NCBI GenBank assembly: GCA_963766375.1
Contig: CAVXZG010000017.1
Span: forward strand, 1 to 49,156
DNA length: 49,156 nt
DNA from: AC-32 sp963766375
GTDB lineage: Bacteria > Actinomycetota > Thermoleophilia > Gaiellales > Gaiellaceae
Direction: 5' to 3'
Shown here: piece after piece, positions 25,738 through 34,069 of the stretch
How the letters are laid out: each line of letters begins with the position of its first letter
How positions within the stretch are numbered: position 1 is the stretch's first letter
The notes under the pieces: generated by a model
What the model was told of the DNA's origin: nothing
What the model saw: only the letters and a program-made list of their open reading frames with translations
Databases searched by the model: none
Translations under genes and position numbers: made by a program

Positions 25738-27074
25738 ACGAGCGCTTTGTCGCCTATCAGGCCGTGCTCTCTAAGGACGTCGGCCAGCGTCGGCTCGCCG
25801 ACCTCCTGGAGCCGGTACGTGATCCGCAGCGCGGGCACGTCGAAGTCGATCAGCTTGCGCAGGTCGATCGGCGTCCCGATCAGCACGAGATCCGCGTTGC
25901 AGGCCTCGATCGTCGCCTTCAGGTCGTCCATCTGCTTGCGCCCGTAGCCCATCGCCGGCAGCAGCGCGCCGACGTTCGGGTAGTCCTCGAAGGTCTGCGC
26001 GATCGAGCCGACAGCGCACTCGCGTGGGTCGATCAGCTCGGCGGCACCGTTGGCCTTCGCTGCGAGCACAGCGGCGCCGTAGGCCATCTCGCCGTGGGTC
26101 AGCGTCGGCCCGTCCTCAATCGCGAGCACGCGCTTGCCGGCGATCTCGGCGGGATCGCCTTCGACGTGGAACGGGGACGCCGCGAGCACGATCCGCGCGC
26201 CGGGGTTGTGCGTCCGAATCGAGTCGAGCACAGCGTCGATCCCTTCCTGCGGCGCGCTGTCGATCTTGTTCACCACGCAGACGTCGGCCATGCGGAGGTT
26301 CGTCTCGCCCGGGTGGTAGCGAAGCTCGTGCCCGGCCCGGTGCGGGTCGACGACGACGACGTGCACGTTCGGCTTCACGAACGGCGTGTCGTTGTTGCCG
26401 CCGTCCCAGAGGATGACGTCGGCCTCCTGCTCCGCGCGGTCGAGGATCGCCGCGTAGTCGATCCCGGCGAAGACGAGGTTGCCCTCGGCGATGTGCGGCT
26501 CGTACTCCTCGCGCTCTTCGATCGTCGCGTCGGCCGCGTCGAGGTCTTCATAGCGCTCGAAGCGCTGCACGGCCTGCTTCGTCAGATCGCCGTAGGGCAT
26601 CGGGTGGCGCAGAACGGCGACCCGCTTGCCGGACTCGCGCAGCAACGCCGCGATGTGGCGGGTGGTCTGGCTCTTCCCCGAGCCGGTGCGCACGGCGCAC
26701 ACGGCCACGGACGGCTTGGTCGAGGTGAGCATCGTCTCGGCCGGCGAGATCAGGCGGTAGGACGCGCCCGCCGCGAGCGCGCGCGAGCCGATGTGCATCA
26801 CGTGCTCGTGCGTCACGTCGGAGTAGGCGAAGACGACCTCGTCCACCTCGTGCCGGGCGATCAGCTCCTCGAGCTCGTCCTCGGGACAGATCGGAATGCC
26901 TTCCGGATAGAGCGAGCCGGCCAGCTCGGCGGGGTAGACGCGCCCCGCGATGTCCGGGATCTGCGTCGCCGTGAAGGCGACCACCTCGTACTCCTCGCGG
27001 CCCCGGTAGACGAGGTTGAAGTTGTGGAAGTCGCGGCCGGCCGCGCCCGCGATCAGCACTCGGGTTCTGGTCAT
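25734..27074 (-). CDS. Cyclic 2,3-diphosphoglycerate synthase-like GTPase
   Basis: Protein of 446 residues like the cyclic-2,3-diphosphoglycerate synthetase family. An N-terminal Rossmann-like part (RVLIAGAAGRDFHNFNLVYR) precedes a P-loop NTPase domain with VCAVRTGSGKSQTTR near residue 125, a DVILWDGGNNDTPF switch region and the NKID nucleotide-specificity motif VCVVNKID. In methanogens this enzyme makes the thermoprotectant cDPG; bacterial members often sit beside carbamate kinase and may have another role. The ATG is leaderless: TAAGCT precedes it by 6 bases. Confidence 0.8.
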   Translation of the reverse strand: MTRTRVLIAGAAGRDFHNFNLVYRGREEYEVVAFTATQIPDIAGRVYPAELAGSLYPEGIPICPEDELEELIARHEVDEVVFAYSDVTHEHVMHIGSRALAAGASYRLISPAETMLTSTKPSVAVCAVRTGSGKSQTTRHIAALLRESGKRVAVLRHPMPYGDLTKQAVQRFERYEDLDAADATIEEREEYEPHIAEGNLVFAGIDYAAILDRAEQEADVILWDGGNNDTPFVKPNVHVVVVDPHRAGHELRYHPGETNLRMADVCVVNKIDSAPQEGIDAVLDSIRTHNPGARIVLAASPFHVEGDPAEIAGKRVLAIEDGPTLTHGEMAYGAAVLAAKANGAAELIDPRECAVGSIAQTFEDYPNVGALLPAMGYGRKQMDDLKATIEACNADLVLIGTPIDLRKLIDFDVPALRITYRLQEVGEPTLADVLREHGLIGDKALV

Positions 27075-27080
27075 GAATAA

Positions 27081-27086
27081 AGCTTA
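27081..27086 (-). promoter_or_regulatory. Leaderless -10 box (TAAGCT) of the GTPase-arcC operon
   Basis: Minus-strand TAAGCT followed by 6 bases and the ATG at 27074; no Shine-Dalgarno could fit. Confidence 0.6.
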
Positions 27087-27113
27087 TGCACGTACCCAGG
27101 ACGGAGCGCGGAT

Positions 27114-27119
27114 TAGGGT
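27114..27119 (+). promoter_or_regulatory. Leaderless -10 box (TAGGGT) of the M28 peptidase
   Basis: TAGGGT is followed by 7 bases (TGGAGAC) and the GTG at 27127. A weak GGAG overlaps the spacer, so a very short leader is an alternative. Confidence 0.5.
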
Positions 27120-27126
27120 TGGAGAC

Positions 27127-27946
27127 GTGATTGCGCGCCTGGCAGGTTGCATGTGTGTCGCCGCGCTGTTGACCGCCGCCCCCGCGGCCCAGGTCGACTC
27201 GGCGGGCCTGAACGCGCAGGCCACGGTGAGGGCGCTGGCGGTTCTCGGGCCACGCGTGGCCGGCTCGGCCACCGAGCGCAGGGCGGCCGCGGTCGTCGCG
27301 GCGCGTTTCGCCAAGCTCGGCTTGCCCCCCGTCGTCCAGGCTGTGCCGCTGCCGCGTGGCGGTGCCTCGCGCAACCTCGTCTTTCGGACGGGCGGCGGGC
27401 CGTTGCGTGCGATCGTGGTCGCGCACCTCGACGGCGTCTCGGCCGGCCCCGCTGCGAACGACAACGGCTCGGGTATCGGCGCGCTGCTCGAGGTGGCGCG
27501 CCTGCTCGGCGACCGGCCGGGGGTGCTCTTCGCCGCCCTGGGCGCCGAGGAGCGCGTGATGACGGGCTCCAAGCTCCACCTCGGCTCGGCGCGCCTGCTG
27601 CGCAGTCTCGGACCCGGCCGACCGCCGCAGCGTCCGGCTCGTGCTCTCGCTCGACATGGTGGGCTACGGCCCGACGCTGAACATCCGCGGGCTCGAGAAC
27701 GGGCCGAACCGCTCGGCCCTGATCGCGCTCAGAGCGGCTCGGAGACTCGGCCTGCCCGCCTCGTACCTCCAGGACCGCGGCCAGTCCGACCACGAGGAGT
27801 TCACCCGCGAAGGGATCCCGGCTGCGTGGGTCGAGTGGCGCTGGGACCCGTGCTGGCACACGGCCTGCGACCGCATCGGCCGCGTGCGCCCGGAGAAGCT
27901 CTCGGCGGCGATCCGCCTGGCAGTTGCCGCAGTCCGCGCGACCTAG
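27127..27946 (+). CDS. Secreted M28-family zinc aminopeptidase; one +1 frameshift
   Basis: About 272 residues after correction. A signal peptide (ARLAGCMCVAALLTAAPAAQ) is followed by the M28 dizinc domain: IVVAHLDGVSAGPAANDNGS supplies the first His and bridging Asp, LGAEERVM the catalytic Glu pair, and LSLDMVGYG the next Asp. An extra base near 27611 breaks the frame between LLRSL and DPADRRSV. It probably trims peptides outside the cytoplasm. Its TAG stop shares the bases CTAG with the stop of the opposing M3 peptidase gene. Confidence 0.85.
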
Positions 27947-29436
27947 CGCAGCGTCTCGCGGATCCGGCTGTCGACCGAGGCCATCTCCAGTTCCGCGCCG
28001 GAGACATCCTTCAGCAGCTCGTCCGCGGTGGGCTTGTTGCCCAGGGCCCACAGCTCGCGCAGGAGCGAGCCGGCCTCGCGCTGGGTGAACCACTCGCTGC
28101 CGAAGCGCTCGCGCAGGTACTCGCGCAGCTGCGTCTCGAGCGCCCACGAGCGCAGGTACGAGTAGACGTAGAAGCCGGCGTCGATGTCGGCGAGATAGTT
28201 GGCCGGGCTGGGTTCGATCTTCGTCGCGTTGCCGAGCAGCTCGACGTAGCGCTTGGGCATCTCGGAGAGGTCGTCGCTCGAGTGGAACTCGAGCTCGTAC
28301 AGGAGCTTCGCGCAGTAGCGGCGCACGAAGAAGAGCAGCCACATCATCCCCTCGGAGGCGTACTCGTCGGGCCGCGGGAAGTCGAGCTTGCGGGAGAGCC
28401 AGCCGGGCTCGTCGGTCAGGTGCTGCAGCAGCATCGCCCAGCCCTCGGTGACCGCGACGTCGCCGAGGCGCTTCTCCTCCATCGTCAGGTCGCGCGAGGT
28501 GTTCGCGTAGTGCTCGGTGTGGCCGGCCTCGTGGAAGAACGCGCGCCAGTCGTCGGCGCCGCCGATCGGCTGGATCACGAGCATCACCTTGTCGGGCACC
28601 TCGATCGGCGCGCAGAAGGCGCGCGGCGACTTCTGCGGGCGCTGCTCGATGTCGAGGTGGACGTTGGCCTGGCTGTCGAGGTCGATCCCGAGATCGGCGA
28701 GAGTTGCCTTGAGCGCCGGCACCATCTTGTCGCCCGGGAAGCCCTCGTCCCACTGGGGCGAGCGGATCATCCGGTGGAGATCCCAGCGCTGCAGCTCGTC
28801 CAGTGAGAGGCCGAGCAGCTCGCGGGTGGCGCGGTCGAGCGTGTCCTCGTACAGCTGCTCCGTCGAGTCGAGGAAGGACTCGCACTGGCGGGCGAGGTTG
28901 CGCAGCTCGAGGCCGAAGCGCTCGTAGAGCTCGACGTAGGTGGAGGCGCCGAGCTGCGGCAGAGCGCCGCGCACGACCTCGATGCTCTCGAAGTAGACCG
29001 GGTTCAGGTGCTCCTCGGTCGCCTCCCACAGCGCGCGGTCGAGCTTCTCGCGGCGCCCGCGGTCGGGCTCGTTCGCCATCGTGGGACGCAGCATCCGGAA
29101 GGGGATCGTCTCGCCGTCGACGGTCACCTCGAGCTCCGCCTCGAGCGCGGCTTCCTTCTCCGCATGCTCGCGCGTCAGCTTCCCGATATAGCCGTCGCAG
29201 CCGAAGTGCCAGAGCTCGCGCGTCCGCCGGTCGCCGTTCACCGACGCGCCGATGGCCTGCACCGTCTCGAGCTCGGTCAGCGTCGCATGGCGCTCGTAGA
29301 TCGCCTCGAGGTCGAGCCGGTCTTTCAGGCCCGCGTAGTGGAGGTAGTACTCCTCGTCGAGCTCGGCGATGAAGCGGTCGGCATCGGCTCGGTACGCGTC
29401 GAGCTCGACGGGCGATGTCGGCGTCTCGCTCGGCAC
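27943..29436 (-). CDS. M3-like zinc metallopeptidase
   Basis: Cytoplasmic metallopeptidase of 497 residues, mostly helical, with the zinc motif AFFHEAGHTEHYANTS (HExxH) and a downstream glutamate in DVAVTEGWAMLLQHL. This fits the oligopeptidase F / thimet-like M3 clan but the sequence is divergent (HEAGH rather than HEFGH). It should degrade oligopeptides. The GTG start at 29436 has no ribosome binding site; TATCCT lies 7 bases upstream on the minus strand and is shared with the divergent yjbQ promoter. The start-to-start gap is only 18 bp. Confidence 0.88.
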   Translation of the reverse strand: MPSETPTSPVELDAYRADADRFIAELDEEYYLHYAGLKDRLDLEAIYERHATLTELETVQAIGASVNGDRRTRELWHFGCDGYIGKLTREHAEKEAALEAELEVTVDGETIPFRMLRPTMANEPDRGRREKLDRALWEATEEHLNPVYFESIEVVRGALPQLGASTYVELYERFGLELRNLARQCESFLDSTEQLYEDTLDRATRELLGLSLDELQRWDLHRMIRSPQWDEGFPGDKMVPALKATLADLGIDLDSQANVHLDIEQRPQKSPRAFCAPIEVPDKVMLVIQPIGGADDWRAFFHEAGHTEHYANTSRDLTMEEKRLGDVAVTEGWAMLLQHLTDEPGWLSRKLDFPRPDEYASEGMMWLLFFVRRYCAKLLYELEFHSSDDLSEMPKRYVELLGNATKIEPSPANYLADIDAGFYVYSYLRSWALETQLREYLRERFGSEWFTQREAGSLLRELWALGNKPTADELLKDVSGAELEMASVDSRIRETLR

Positions 29437-29442
29437 AGCCCA

Positions 29443-29449
29443 TAGGATA
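29443..29449. promoter_or_regulatory. Symmetric bidirectional -10 element (TAGGATA) between M3 peptidase and yjbQ
   Basis: TAGGATA fits TANNNTA, so each strand offers a -10 hexamer: TAGGAT 6 bases before GTG 29455 on the plus strand and TATCCT 7 bases before GTG 29436 on the minus strand. The entire intergenic region is 18 bp, so both mRNAs must be leaderless or start inside the other gene. Confidence 0.65.
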
Positions 29450-29454
29450 CCCCG

Positions 29455-29853
29455 GTGCGAGAGATCAGCATTTCGACCGAGCGGCGCACGCAGCTGCTCG
29501 ACATCACGACGCAGGTAGAGGAAGCGCTCAACGGGGTCGACGGGGCCGCCGCAGCACTCGTCTACGTGCCTCACACGACTGCGGGCGTGACCATCAACGA
29601 GGACGTCGATCCCGTGCTTTCCAACGACCTCGAGGCCGCGATGGAGAAGATCGTCGAGGACGGCTGGGCCTGGAAGCACGACGACGCCGACGGTCCGAAC
29701 GCGCCTTCGCACATGCGGGCCTCGCTGATGAGCCCCGAGGTGCTCGTGCCCCTGCAGGAAGGCAAGCTCGCTCTGGGTCGCTACCAGGGCATCTTCTTCT
29801 GCGAGTTCGACGGGCCGCGCGAACGCAAGGTCTACGTCACCGCGTTGCGCTGA
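29455..29853 (+). CDS. yjbQ: YjbQ family protein (UPF0047, secondary thiamine-phosphate synthase)
   Basis: Small 132-residue protein of the UPF0047/YjbQ family. Signatures are LVYVPHTTAGVTINEDVDP near residues 36-54 with the conserved His, and the C-terminal GRYQGIFFCEFDGPRERKV. Family members show weak thiamine-phosphate synthase activity and their true role is uncertain. GTG start, leaderless, promoter shared with the opposing peptidase. Stop followed by a 57-base gap to the phosphoesterase. Confidence 0.92.
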   Translation: MREISISTERRTQLLDITTQVEEALNGVDGAAAALVYVPHTTAGVTINEDVDPVLSNDLEAAMEKIVEDGWAWKHDDADGPNAPSHMRASLMSPEVLVPLQEGKLALGRYQGIFFCEFDGPRERKVYVTALR

Positions 29854-29898
29854 ACCTAAGAGCAACCTCCTCTTCATCTGAACTCAAAGATCGCGGCG

Positions 29899-29904
29899 TA
29901 CGGT
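29899..29904 (+). promoter_or_regulatory. Leaderless -10 box (TACGGT) of the phosphoesterase gene
   Basis: TACGGT, six bases, then GTG 29911. No Shine-Dalgarno in the gap. Confidence 0.55.
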
Positions 29905-29910
29905 TCGCCC

Positions 29911-31320
29911 GTGCCACGGCGGCTGCTGTTGCTGGCGCTGACGGCGGGCGTCGCTGCCCTCGTAGGTGGGCTGCCGTTCCGCGAGGCGCATCCGCGTGCC
30001 CACGCCGCCTCCCTGGTCGGCATTCACAAGATCCGCCACATCGTCGTCGTGATGCAGGAGAACCGGTCGTTCGACTCCTACTTCGGCACGTATCCAGGCG
30101 CGGACGGGCTACCGCGACAGAACGGCAGGTTCACCGTCTGCGTCCCAGACCCGAGGTCCGGGATCTGCCAGCGCCCGTATCACGATCGCCTCAACCGGAA
30201 CACCGGCGGCCCACACGAGCATTTCGATGCGATCCGCGACATCGACGGCGGCAAGATGGACGGCTTCCTGCGCCAGGCGCGGCGCGGGCTGGCACCGTCC
30301 TGCTTGGCCAGCTCGGACGCTCCGATCTGCTCGTTCGGGGCGCTCCACCCCGACGTGATGGGCTATCACGACGCGCGCGAGATCCCGAACTACTGGACCT
30401 ACGCGCGCCGGTTCGTGCTCCAGGACCACATGTTCCAACCGGACACGTCCTGGAGCCTGCCCGCCCACCTCTTCATGGTCTCGGAATGGTCGGCGCGCTG
30501 TCGCCGAAAGGGCGACCCGATGAGCTGCGTGAACGCGGTCGAGAACCCTCTCGCGCCCCCGCACGAGCCCCAGAACCCGACCGGCCGCAAACCCGACTAC
30601 GCGTGGACCGACCTGACCTACCTCCTGCATCGAAAGCGAGTGCCGTGGGCCTACTACGTCTTCGCGGGCGCACAGCCCGACTGCGCCGATGACGCGGCTG
30701 CATGCCGGCCGGTGCACCAGAGCGCGAAGACCCCCGGTATCTGGAACCCGCTGCCCTGGTTCACCACCGTGCGCCGTGACCACCAGCTGCGGAACATCAA
30801 GCCGATGCGCAGCTTCTACGTTGCCGCCAAGCGCGGGGCGCTGCCGGCGGTCTCGTGGATCACTCCGAACAACCACTACAGCGAGCACCCGCCGAACCTC
30901 GTCACGAACGGCCAGGCCTTCGTCACAGGCGTGATCAACGCCGTCATGCGGAGCCGCGACTGGAGCTCGACCGCGATCTTCCTCGCGTGGGACGACTGGG
31001 GCGGCTTCTACGACCACGTGCCGCCGCCGCAGGTCGACGTGAACGGCTACGGGCTCCGGGTTCCCGGCCTGGTGATTTCGCCGTACGCCAAGCGAGGATT
31101 CGTCGACCCCCAGGTGCTGAGCTTCGACGCCTACGCGAAGTTCATCGAGGACGACTTTCTTCGCTCCGCGCGCGTCGACCCAAAGACCGATGGCCGGCCC
31201 GACCCGAGGCCCACCGTGCGCGAGAACGTCGCCCAGCTCGGCAACCTCGCCTCCGACTTCAACTTCAACCAGAAGGCGCGGCCGCCTCTCATCCTGCCGC
31301 TGCACCCGCGCTTCTCCTAA
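29911..31320 (+). CDS. Exported phospholipase C / acid phosphatase-like phosphoesterase
   Basis: A 469-residue enzyme of the PF04185 phosphoesterase family (bacterial non-specific phospholipase C, AcpA). A signal sequence (RRLLLLALTAGVAALVGGLP) is followed by IVVVMQENRSFDSYFGTYPG, the metal-binding start of the family, then GYHDAREIPNYWTYA, PAVSWITPNNHYSEHPP and FLAWDDWGGFYDHVPPP. It hydrolyses phosphate esters or phospholipid head groups outside the membrane. Several arginines follow the start but no clear twin-arginine motif. The TAA stop is part of the -10 box of the next gene, rlmD. Confidence 0.92.
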   Translation: MPRRLLLLALTAGVAALVGGLPFREAHPRAHAASLVGIHKIRHIVVVMQENRSFDSYFGTYPGADGLPRQNGRFTVCVPDPRSGICQRPYHDRLNRNTGGPHEHFDAIRDIDGGKMDGFLRQARRGLAPSCLASSDAPICSFGALHPDVMGYHDAREIPNYWTYARRFVLQDHMFQPDTSWSLPAHLFMVSEWSARCRRKGDPMSCVNAVENPLAPPHEPQNPTGRKPDYAWTDLTYLLHRKRVPWAYYVFAGAQPDCADDAAACRPVHQSAKTPGIWNPLPWFTTVRRDHQLRNIKPMRSFYVAAKRGALPAVSWITPNNHYSEHPPNLVTNGQAFVTGVINAVMRSRDWSSTAIFLAWDDWGGFYDHVPPPQVDVNGYGLRVPGLVISPYAKRGFVDPQVLSFDAYAKFIEDDFLRSARVDPKTDGRPDPRPTVRENVAQLGNLASDFNFNQKARPPLILPLHPRFS

Positions 31321-31323
31321 CCT
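31318..31323 (+). promoter_or_regulatory. Leaderless -10 box (TAACCT) of rlmD, made from the upstream stop codon
   Basis: TAACCT begins with the TAA stop of the phosphoesterase and lies 6 bases before GTG 31330. The stop codon and promoter share bases. Confidence 0.6.
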
Positions 31324-31329
31324 GGGCGG

Positions 31330-32694
31330 GTGGCCGCGCCCGTCTCGAAGGACCAGGAGCTCGAGCTCCAGATCGACTCGCTCGCCTATGGCGGGAACGG
31401 CGTCGCACGCTTGAACGGATTCGTCGTCTTCGTCCGGCGCGGGTTGCCGGGCGATGTCGTCCGCGCGCGCGTGACCAAGGTGAAGCGCAACCACGCCGAG
31501 GCGCTCGCGGTCGACGTGCTGACGCCGAGCCCGCTGCGGGTCGAGGCGCCGTGCCAGCACTACCCGGCCTGCGGCGGCTGCCGCTTCCAGGACCTCGCCT
31601 ACGAATCACAGGTCGCGGCCAAGGAGGAGCAGGTGGCCGACGCGCTGCGGCGGATCGGCGGGATCCCGGAGCCGCCGCTGGAGCCGATCATGCCCGCGGT
31701 CGAGGTCTTCCACTACCGCAACAAGCTGGAGTACTCGTTCACCGCGACGCCGGACGGGCCGGCGCTCGGCTTCCACAGGGCGGGCCGCTGGGACGAGGTG
31801 CTCGACATCCGCCGCTGCTGGCTGACCACGGATCTCGGCAACGCCCTGCAGGACGCCGTCCGCGACTGGGCCCGCGCCGAGGGGCTCGAGGCCTACGACC
31901 AGGCCGAGCACACCGGCTACCTGCGGCATCTCGTGATCCGGGAGGGGCGCAACACCGGGCAGGCGCTCGTACAGCTCGTGACCGCGGCGGGAGAGAAGTT
32001 CGATCGCGACGAGTTCGTCGAGGTCCTGCGGCGCTTCCCCGAGGTTCGCTCGGTCCACTGGGCCGTGAACGACACACCGGCCGAGGTGACGAATCTGCCG
32101 ACGACGCTCCTCTGGGGCGAGGACGCGATCGAGGAGGAGCTCTGCGGCCTGCGTTTTCGCGTCCGCCCGAACGCGTTCCTGCAGACGAACACCGGGATGG
32201 CCGAGCGCCTCTACGCGCTCGCCGGCGAGTACGCGGCGCTGACCGGCAACGAGACCGTGTACGACCTCTACTGCGGCATCGGGACGATCGGGCTGACGCT
32301 CGCGTCCAAGGCGCTGACGGTGTGGGGGGTGGAGGTCTCCGAGGAGTCGGTGGCCTGCGCGCTCGAGAACGCCGACCTGAACGGGATCTCGAACGCGGCC
32401 TTCTTCGCCGGCGAGGTCGGAGCGTCGCTCGAGGAGCTGCGCGACCGGGCGGGGCCGCCGGACGTAGTGGTGGTCGACCCGCCGCGGGCGGGGCTCTCGA
32501 ACAAGGCGCTACGGCGGCTCGGGCGCCTCGAGGCCTCGAAGATCGTCTACGTCTCGTGCAACCCGACCACGCTGGCCGGCAACGTGAAGGAGCTCGGCGC
32601 CGAGTGGGGCTACGCGCTCGAGCGGGTGCGGCCGGTGGACATGTTCCCGCACACGCCGCACGTCGAGGCGGTCGCTCTGCTCACTCGCGGCTGA
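31330..32694 (+). CDS. rlmD: 23S rRNA (uracil-C5)-methyltransferase, RlmD/RumA family
   Basis: SAM-dependent RNA m5U methyltransferase of 454 residues. A TRAM domain (LELQIDSLAYGGNGVARLNG) opens the protein. Iron-sulfur cysteines follow in APCQHYPACGGCRFQDL. The methyltransferase domain has VYDLYCGIGTIGLTLA (SAM binding), VVVDPPRAGL, and the catalytic cysteine in VYVSCNPTTLAGN. Expected to methylate a uridine of 23S rRNA (U1939 in E. coli) or a related site. GTG start, leaderless. Its 3' end overlaps the opposing MarR gene by 14 bases. Confidence 0.93.
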   Translation: MAAPVSKDQELELQIDSLAYGGNGVARLNGFVVFVRRGLPGDVVRARVTKVKRNHAEALAVDVLTPSPLRVEAPCQHYPACGGCRFQDLAYESQVAAKEEQVADALRRIGGIPEPPLEPIMPAVEVFHYRNKLEYSFTATPDGPALGFHRAGRWDEVLDIRRCWLTTDLGNALQDAVRDWARAEGLEAYDQAEHTGYLRHLVIREGRNTGQALVQLVTAAGEKFDRDEFVEVLRRFPEVRSVHWAVNDTPAEVTNLPTTLLWGEDAIEEELCGLRFRVRPNAFLQTNTGMAERLYALAGEYAALTGNETVYDLYCGIGTIGLTLASKALTVWGVEVSEESVACALENADLNGISNAAFFAGEVGASLEELRDRAGPPDVVVVDPPRAGLSNKALRRLGRLEASKIVYVSCNPTTLAGNVKELGAEWGYALERVRPVDMFPHTPHVEAVALLTRG

Positions 32695-33124
32695 GCTCCT
32701 GCTCGATCGCCTCGCGCAGGTCCGTGAGTCCGTCACGCAGCTGTCCGATCCGCTCTTCGCCCAGCCGGGTCTCCACCGCCTCGGCGTAGGCGCGGAAGCG
32801 CGGGCGGGCCTGGCGGAGGAGGCGTTGGCCCTCGTCGGTGAGGCGGACGAGGTACGAGCGGCGGTCGTCCGGGTTCGGGATCCGCTCGGCGTGGCCCCGG
32901 CTCTCGAGGCGGCCGATGCGGAAGAGAACGGTCGAGAGCGGCATCTCCACCCTGGCGGCGAACGCGGTCGGCGTCCAGGGCCCCTCGGCGCCGATCATCA
33001 CGTACATCGGGTAGTCCTCCGGCGGAAGCTCGAGGCCCTCGAGGGCGGAGGTGATCAGGCGCTCGCGGACCTGGTTCGTCCGGAACAGGTCGAGCAGGAT
33101 CGTGTCGGGGCCGGATTCAGGCAT
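32681..33124 (-). CDS. MarR-family transcriptional regulator
   Basis: Winged-helix regulator of 147 residues. The DNA-reading part is TPTAFAARVEMPLSTVLFRI then GRLESRGHAERIPNPDDRRS and YLVRLTDEG, the standard MarR wing (DxRxxxxxLT). N- and C-terminal helices form the dimer interface. It is divergent from the propeller lipoprotein with starts 18 bp apart, and the gap holds the operator-like repeats at 33129-33164, so it probably represses both itself and that gene. Ligand unknown. Confidence 0.93.
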   Translation of the reverse strand: MPESGPDTILLDLFRTNQVRERLITSALEGLELPPEDYPMYVMIGAEGPWTPTAFAARVEMPLSTVLFRIGRLESRGHAERIPNPDDRRSYLVRLTDEGQRLLRQARPRFRAYAEAVETRLGEERIGQLRDGLTDLREAIEQELSRE

Positions 33125-33128
33125 TAGC

Positions 33129-33164
33129 GCAATGTTGTGGTAATGTGCCGCAACGTTGTGGTAA
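33129..33164. promoter_or_regulatory. MarR operator repeats and shared divergent promoter
   Basis: GCAATGTTGTGGTAA at 33129 and GCAACGTTGTGGTAA at 33150 are direct repeats 21 bp apart, i.e. two helical turns. Between them GTTGTGG-N7-CCGCAAC forms a 21-bp imperfect palindrome. The hexamer at 33131-33136 (AATGTT, or AACATT on the other strand) lies exactly 6 bases from both ATG codons, so it may serve as a common -10. Confidence 0.6.
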
Positions 33165-34069
33165 GTCTACTCCGTCGGTCACTCGCCGTCCTCGTGCTCG
33201 CAGTCGCGGCCGCCTGCGGCAGCGCCGCGAGCGCGGATGCGCCGGCCAAGCTGCACATCGGCGTCCACGCGGCCTTCGTCGTCCCCGGCGGCGGGTCGTT
33301 GTGGGCGACCGACCCGGTGCTGAATCGCGTCGTCCGCATCGATCCCGCAGCCGTTCGCGTGAAGGCGAAGCTCGGAGCGCCCGGCAACCCGCTCGGCCTC
33401 ACGTTCGGCTCCGGCAGCGTGTGGGTCGGGAGCCGCTTCGCCGATCAGGTGACGCGCTTCAGCGCCAGGACGAACAAGCGGCAGGCCCGGATCCGGGTCG
33501 GCAGCGGCCCCTACGCGCTCGCCTACGGGGCCGGGGCGGTCTGGGTGACGAACGAGAACGCGGGCACGGTCAGCAGGATCGGTCCGAAGCGGAACAAGGT
33601 GATCAAGACGATCCGCATCGGGGGCCGCCCGAACGGGGTGACCGTTGCATTCGGCTCGGTCTGGGTCGCCGACTTCGGCCGGGGCCGCGTGATTCGCATC
33701 GACCCCGCGCGGAACCGGGTCGCCGGCAGCGTCGCGGTGCCCACCGCCGACTGGATCACGCGGGTCGGCGACTCGCTCTGGATCTCGAGCGAAACCGGCA
33801 AGGTCTACCGGCTCGACCCGGCGACGCTCACGGTGACGGCGACTGTGACGGTCGGCGCAAACCCGCTTGCGAGCGCCGCGATCGCCGGCGAGCTCTGGGT
33901 GCCGAACATCGACGCCAACACGGTTTCGGTGGTCGATCCGGCCACCAACTCGGTGAGGCGGACGATCGAGGTCGGGAAGAGCCCGATCGCGATCGCCGCA
34001 GCTGCCGGCGCTGTCTGGGTCTCGTCAGAGGAGGACGGCGACCTCTGGCGGCTCAGCGCGAGCGGCTGA
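33143..34069 (+). CDS. YncE/NHL-like beta-propeller lipoprotein
   Basis: About 308 residues. A lipoprotein signal (SLAVLVLAVAAACGS, lipobox cysteine) anchors it to the outer face of the membrane. The rest is a repeated GSVWVxxxxxxxVxRIDPxxxxVxxxIxVGxxP pattern, roughly six or seven blades, as in YncE/Vgb/NHL propellers. Propellers of this type bind ligands or proteins; no enzymatic residues are evident. The start could be ATG 33143 or GTG 33158. I prefer 33143 because it lies 6 bases from the shared -10 hexamer. It is probably controlled by the divergent MarR protein. Its stop overlaps the opposing membrane-protein gene. Confidence 0.82.
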   Translation: MCRNVVVSLLRRSLAVLVLAVAAACGSAASADAPAKLHIGVHAAFVVPGGGSLWATDPVLNRVVRIDPAAVRVKAKLGAPGNPLGLTFGSGSVWVGSRFADQVTRFSARTNKRQARIRVGSGPYALAYGAGAVWVTNENAGTVSRIGPKRNKVIKTIRIGGRPNGVTVAFGSVWVADFGRGRVIRIDPARNRVAGSVAVPTADWITRVGDSLWISSETGKVYRLDPATLTVTATVTVGANPLASAAIAGELWVPNIDANTVSVVDPATNSVRRTIEVGKSPIAIAAAAGAVWVSSEEDGDLWRLSASG

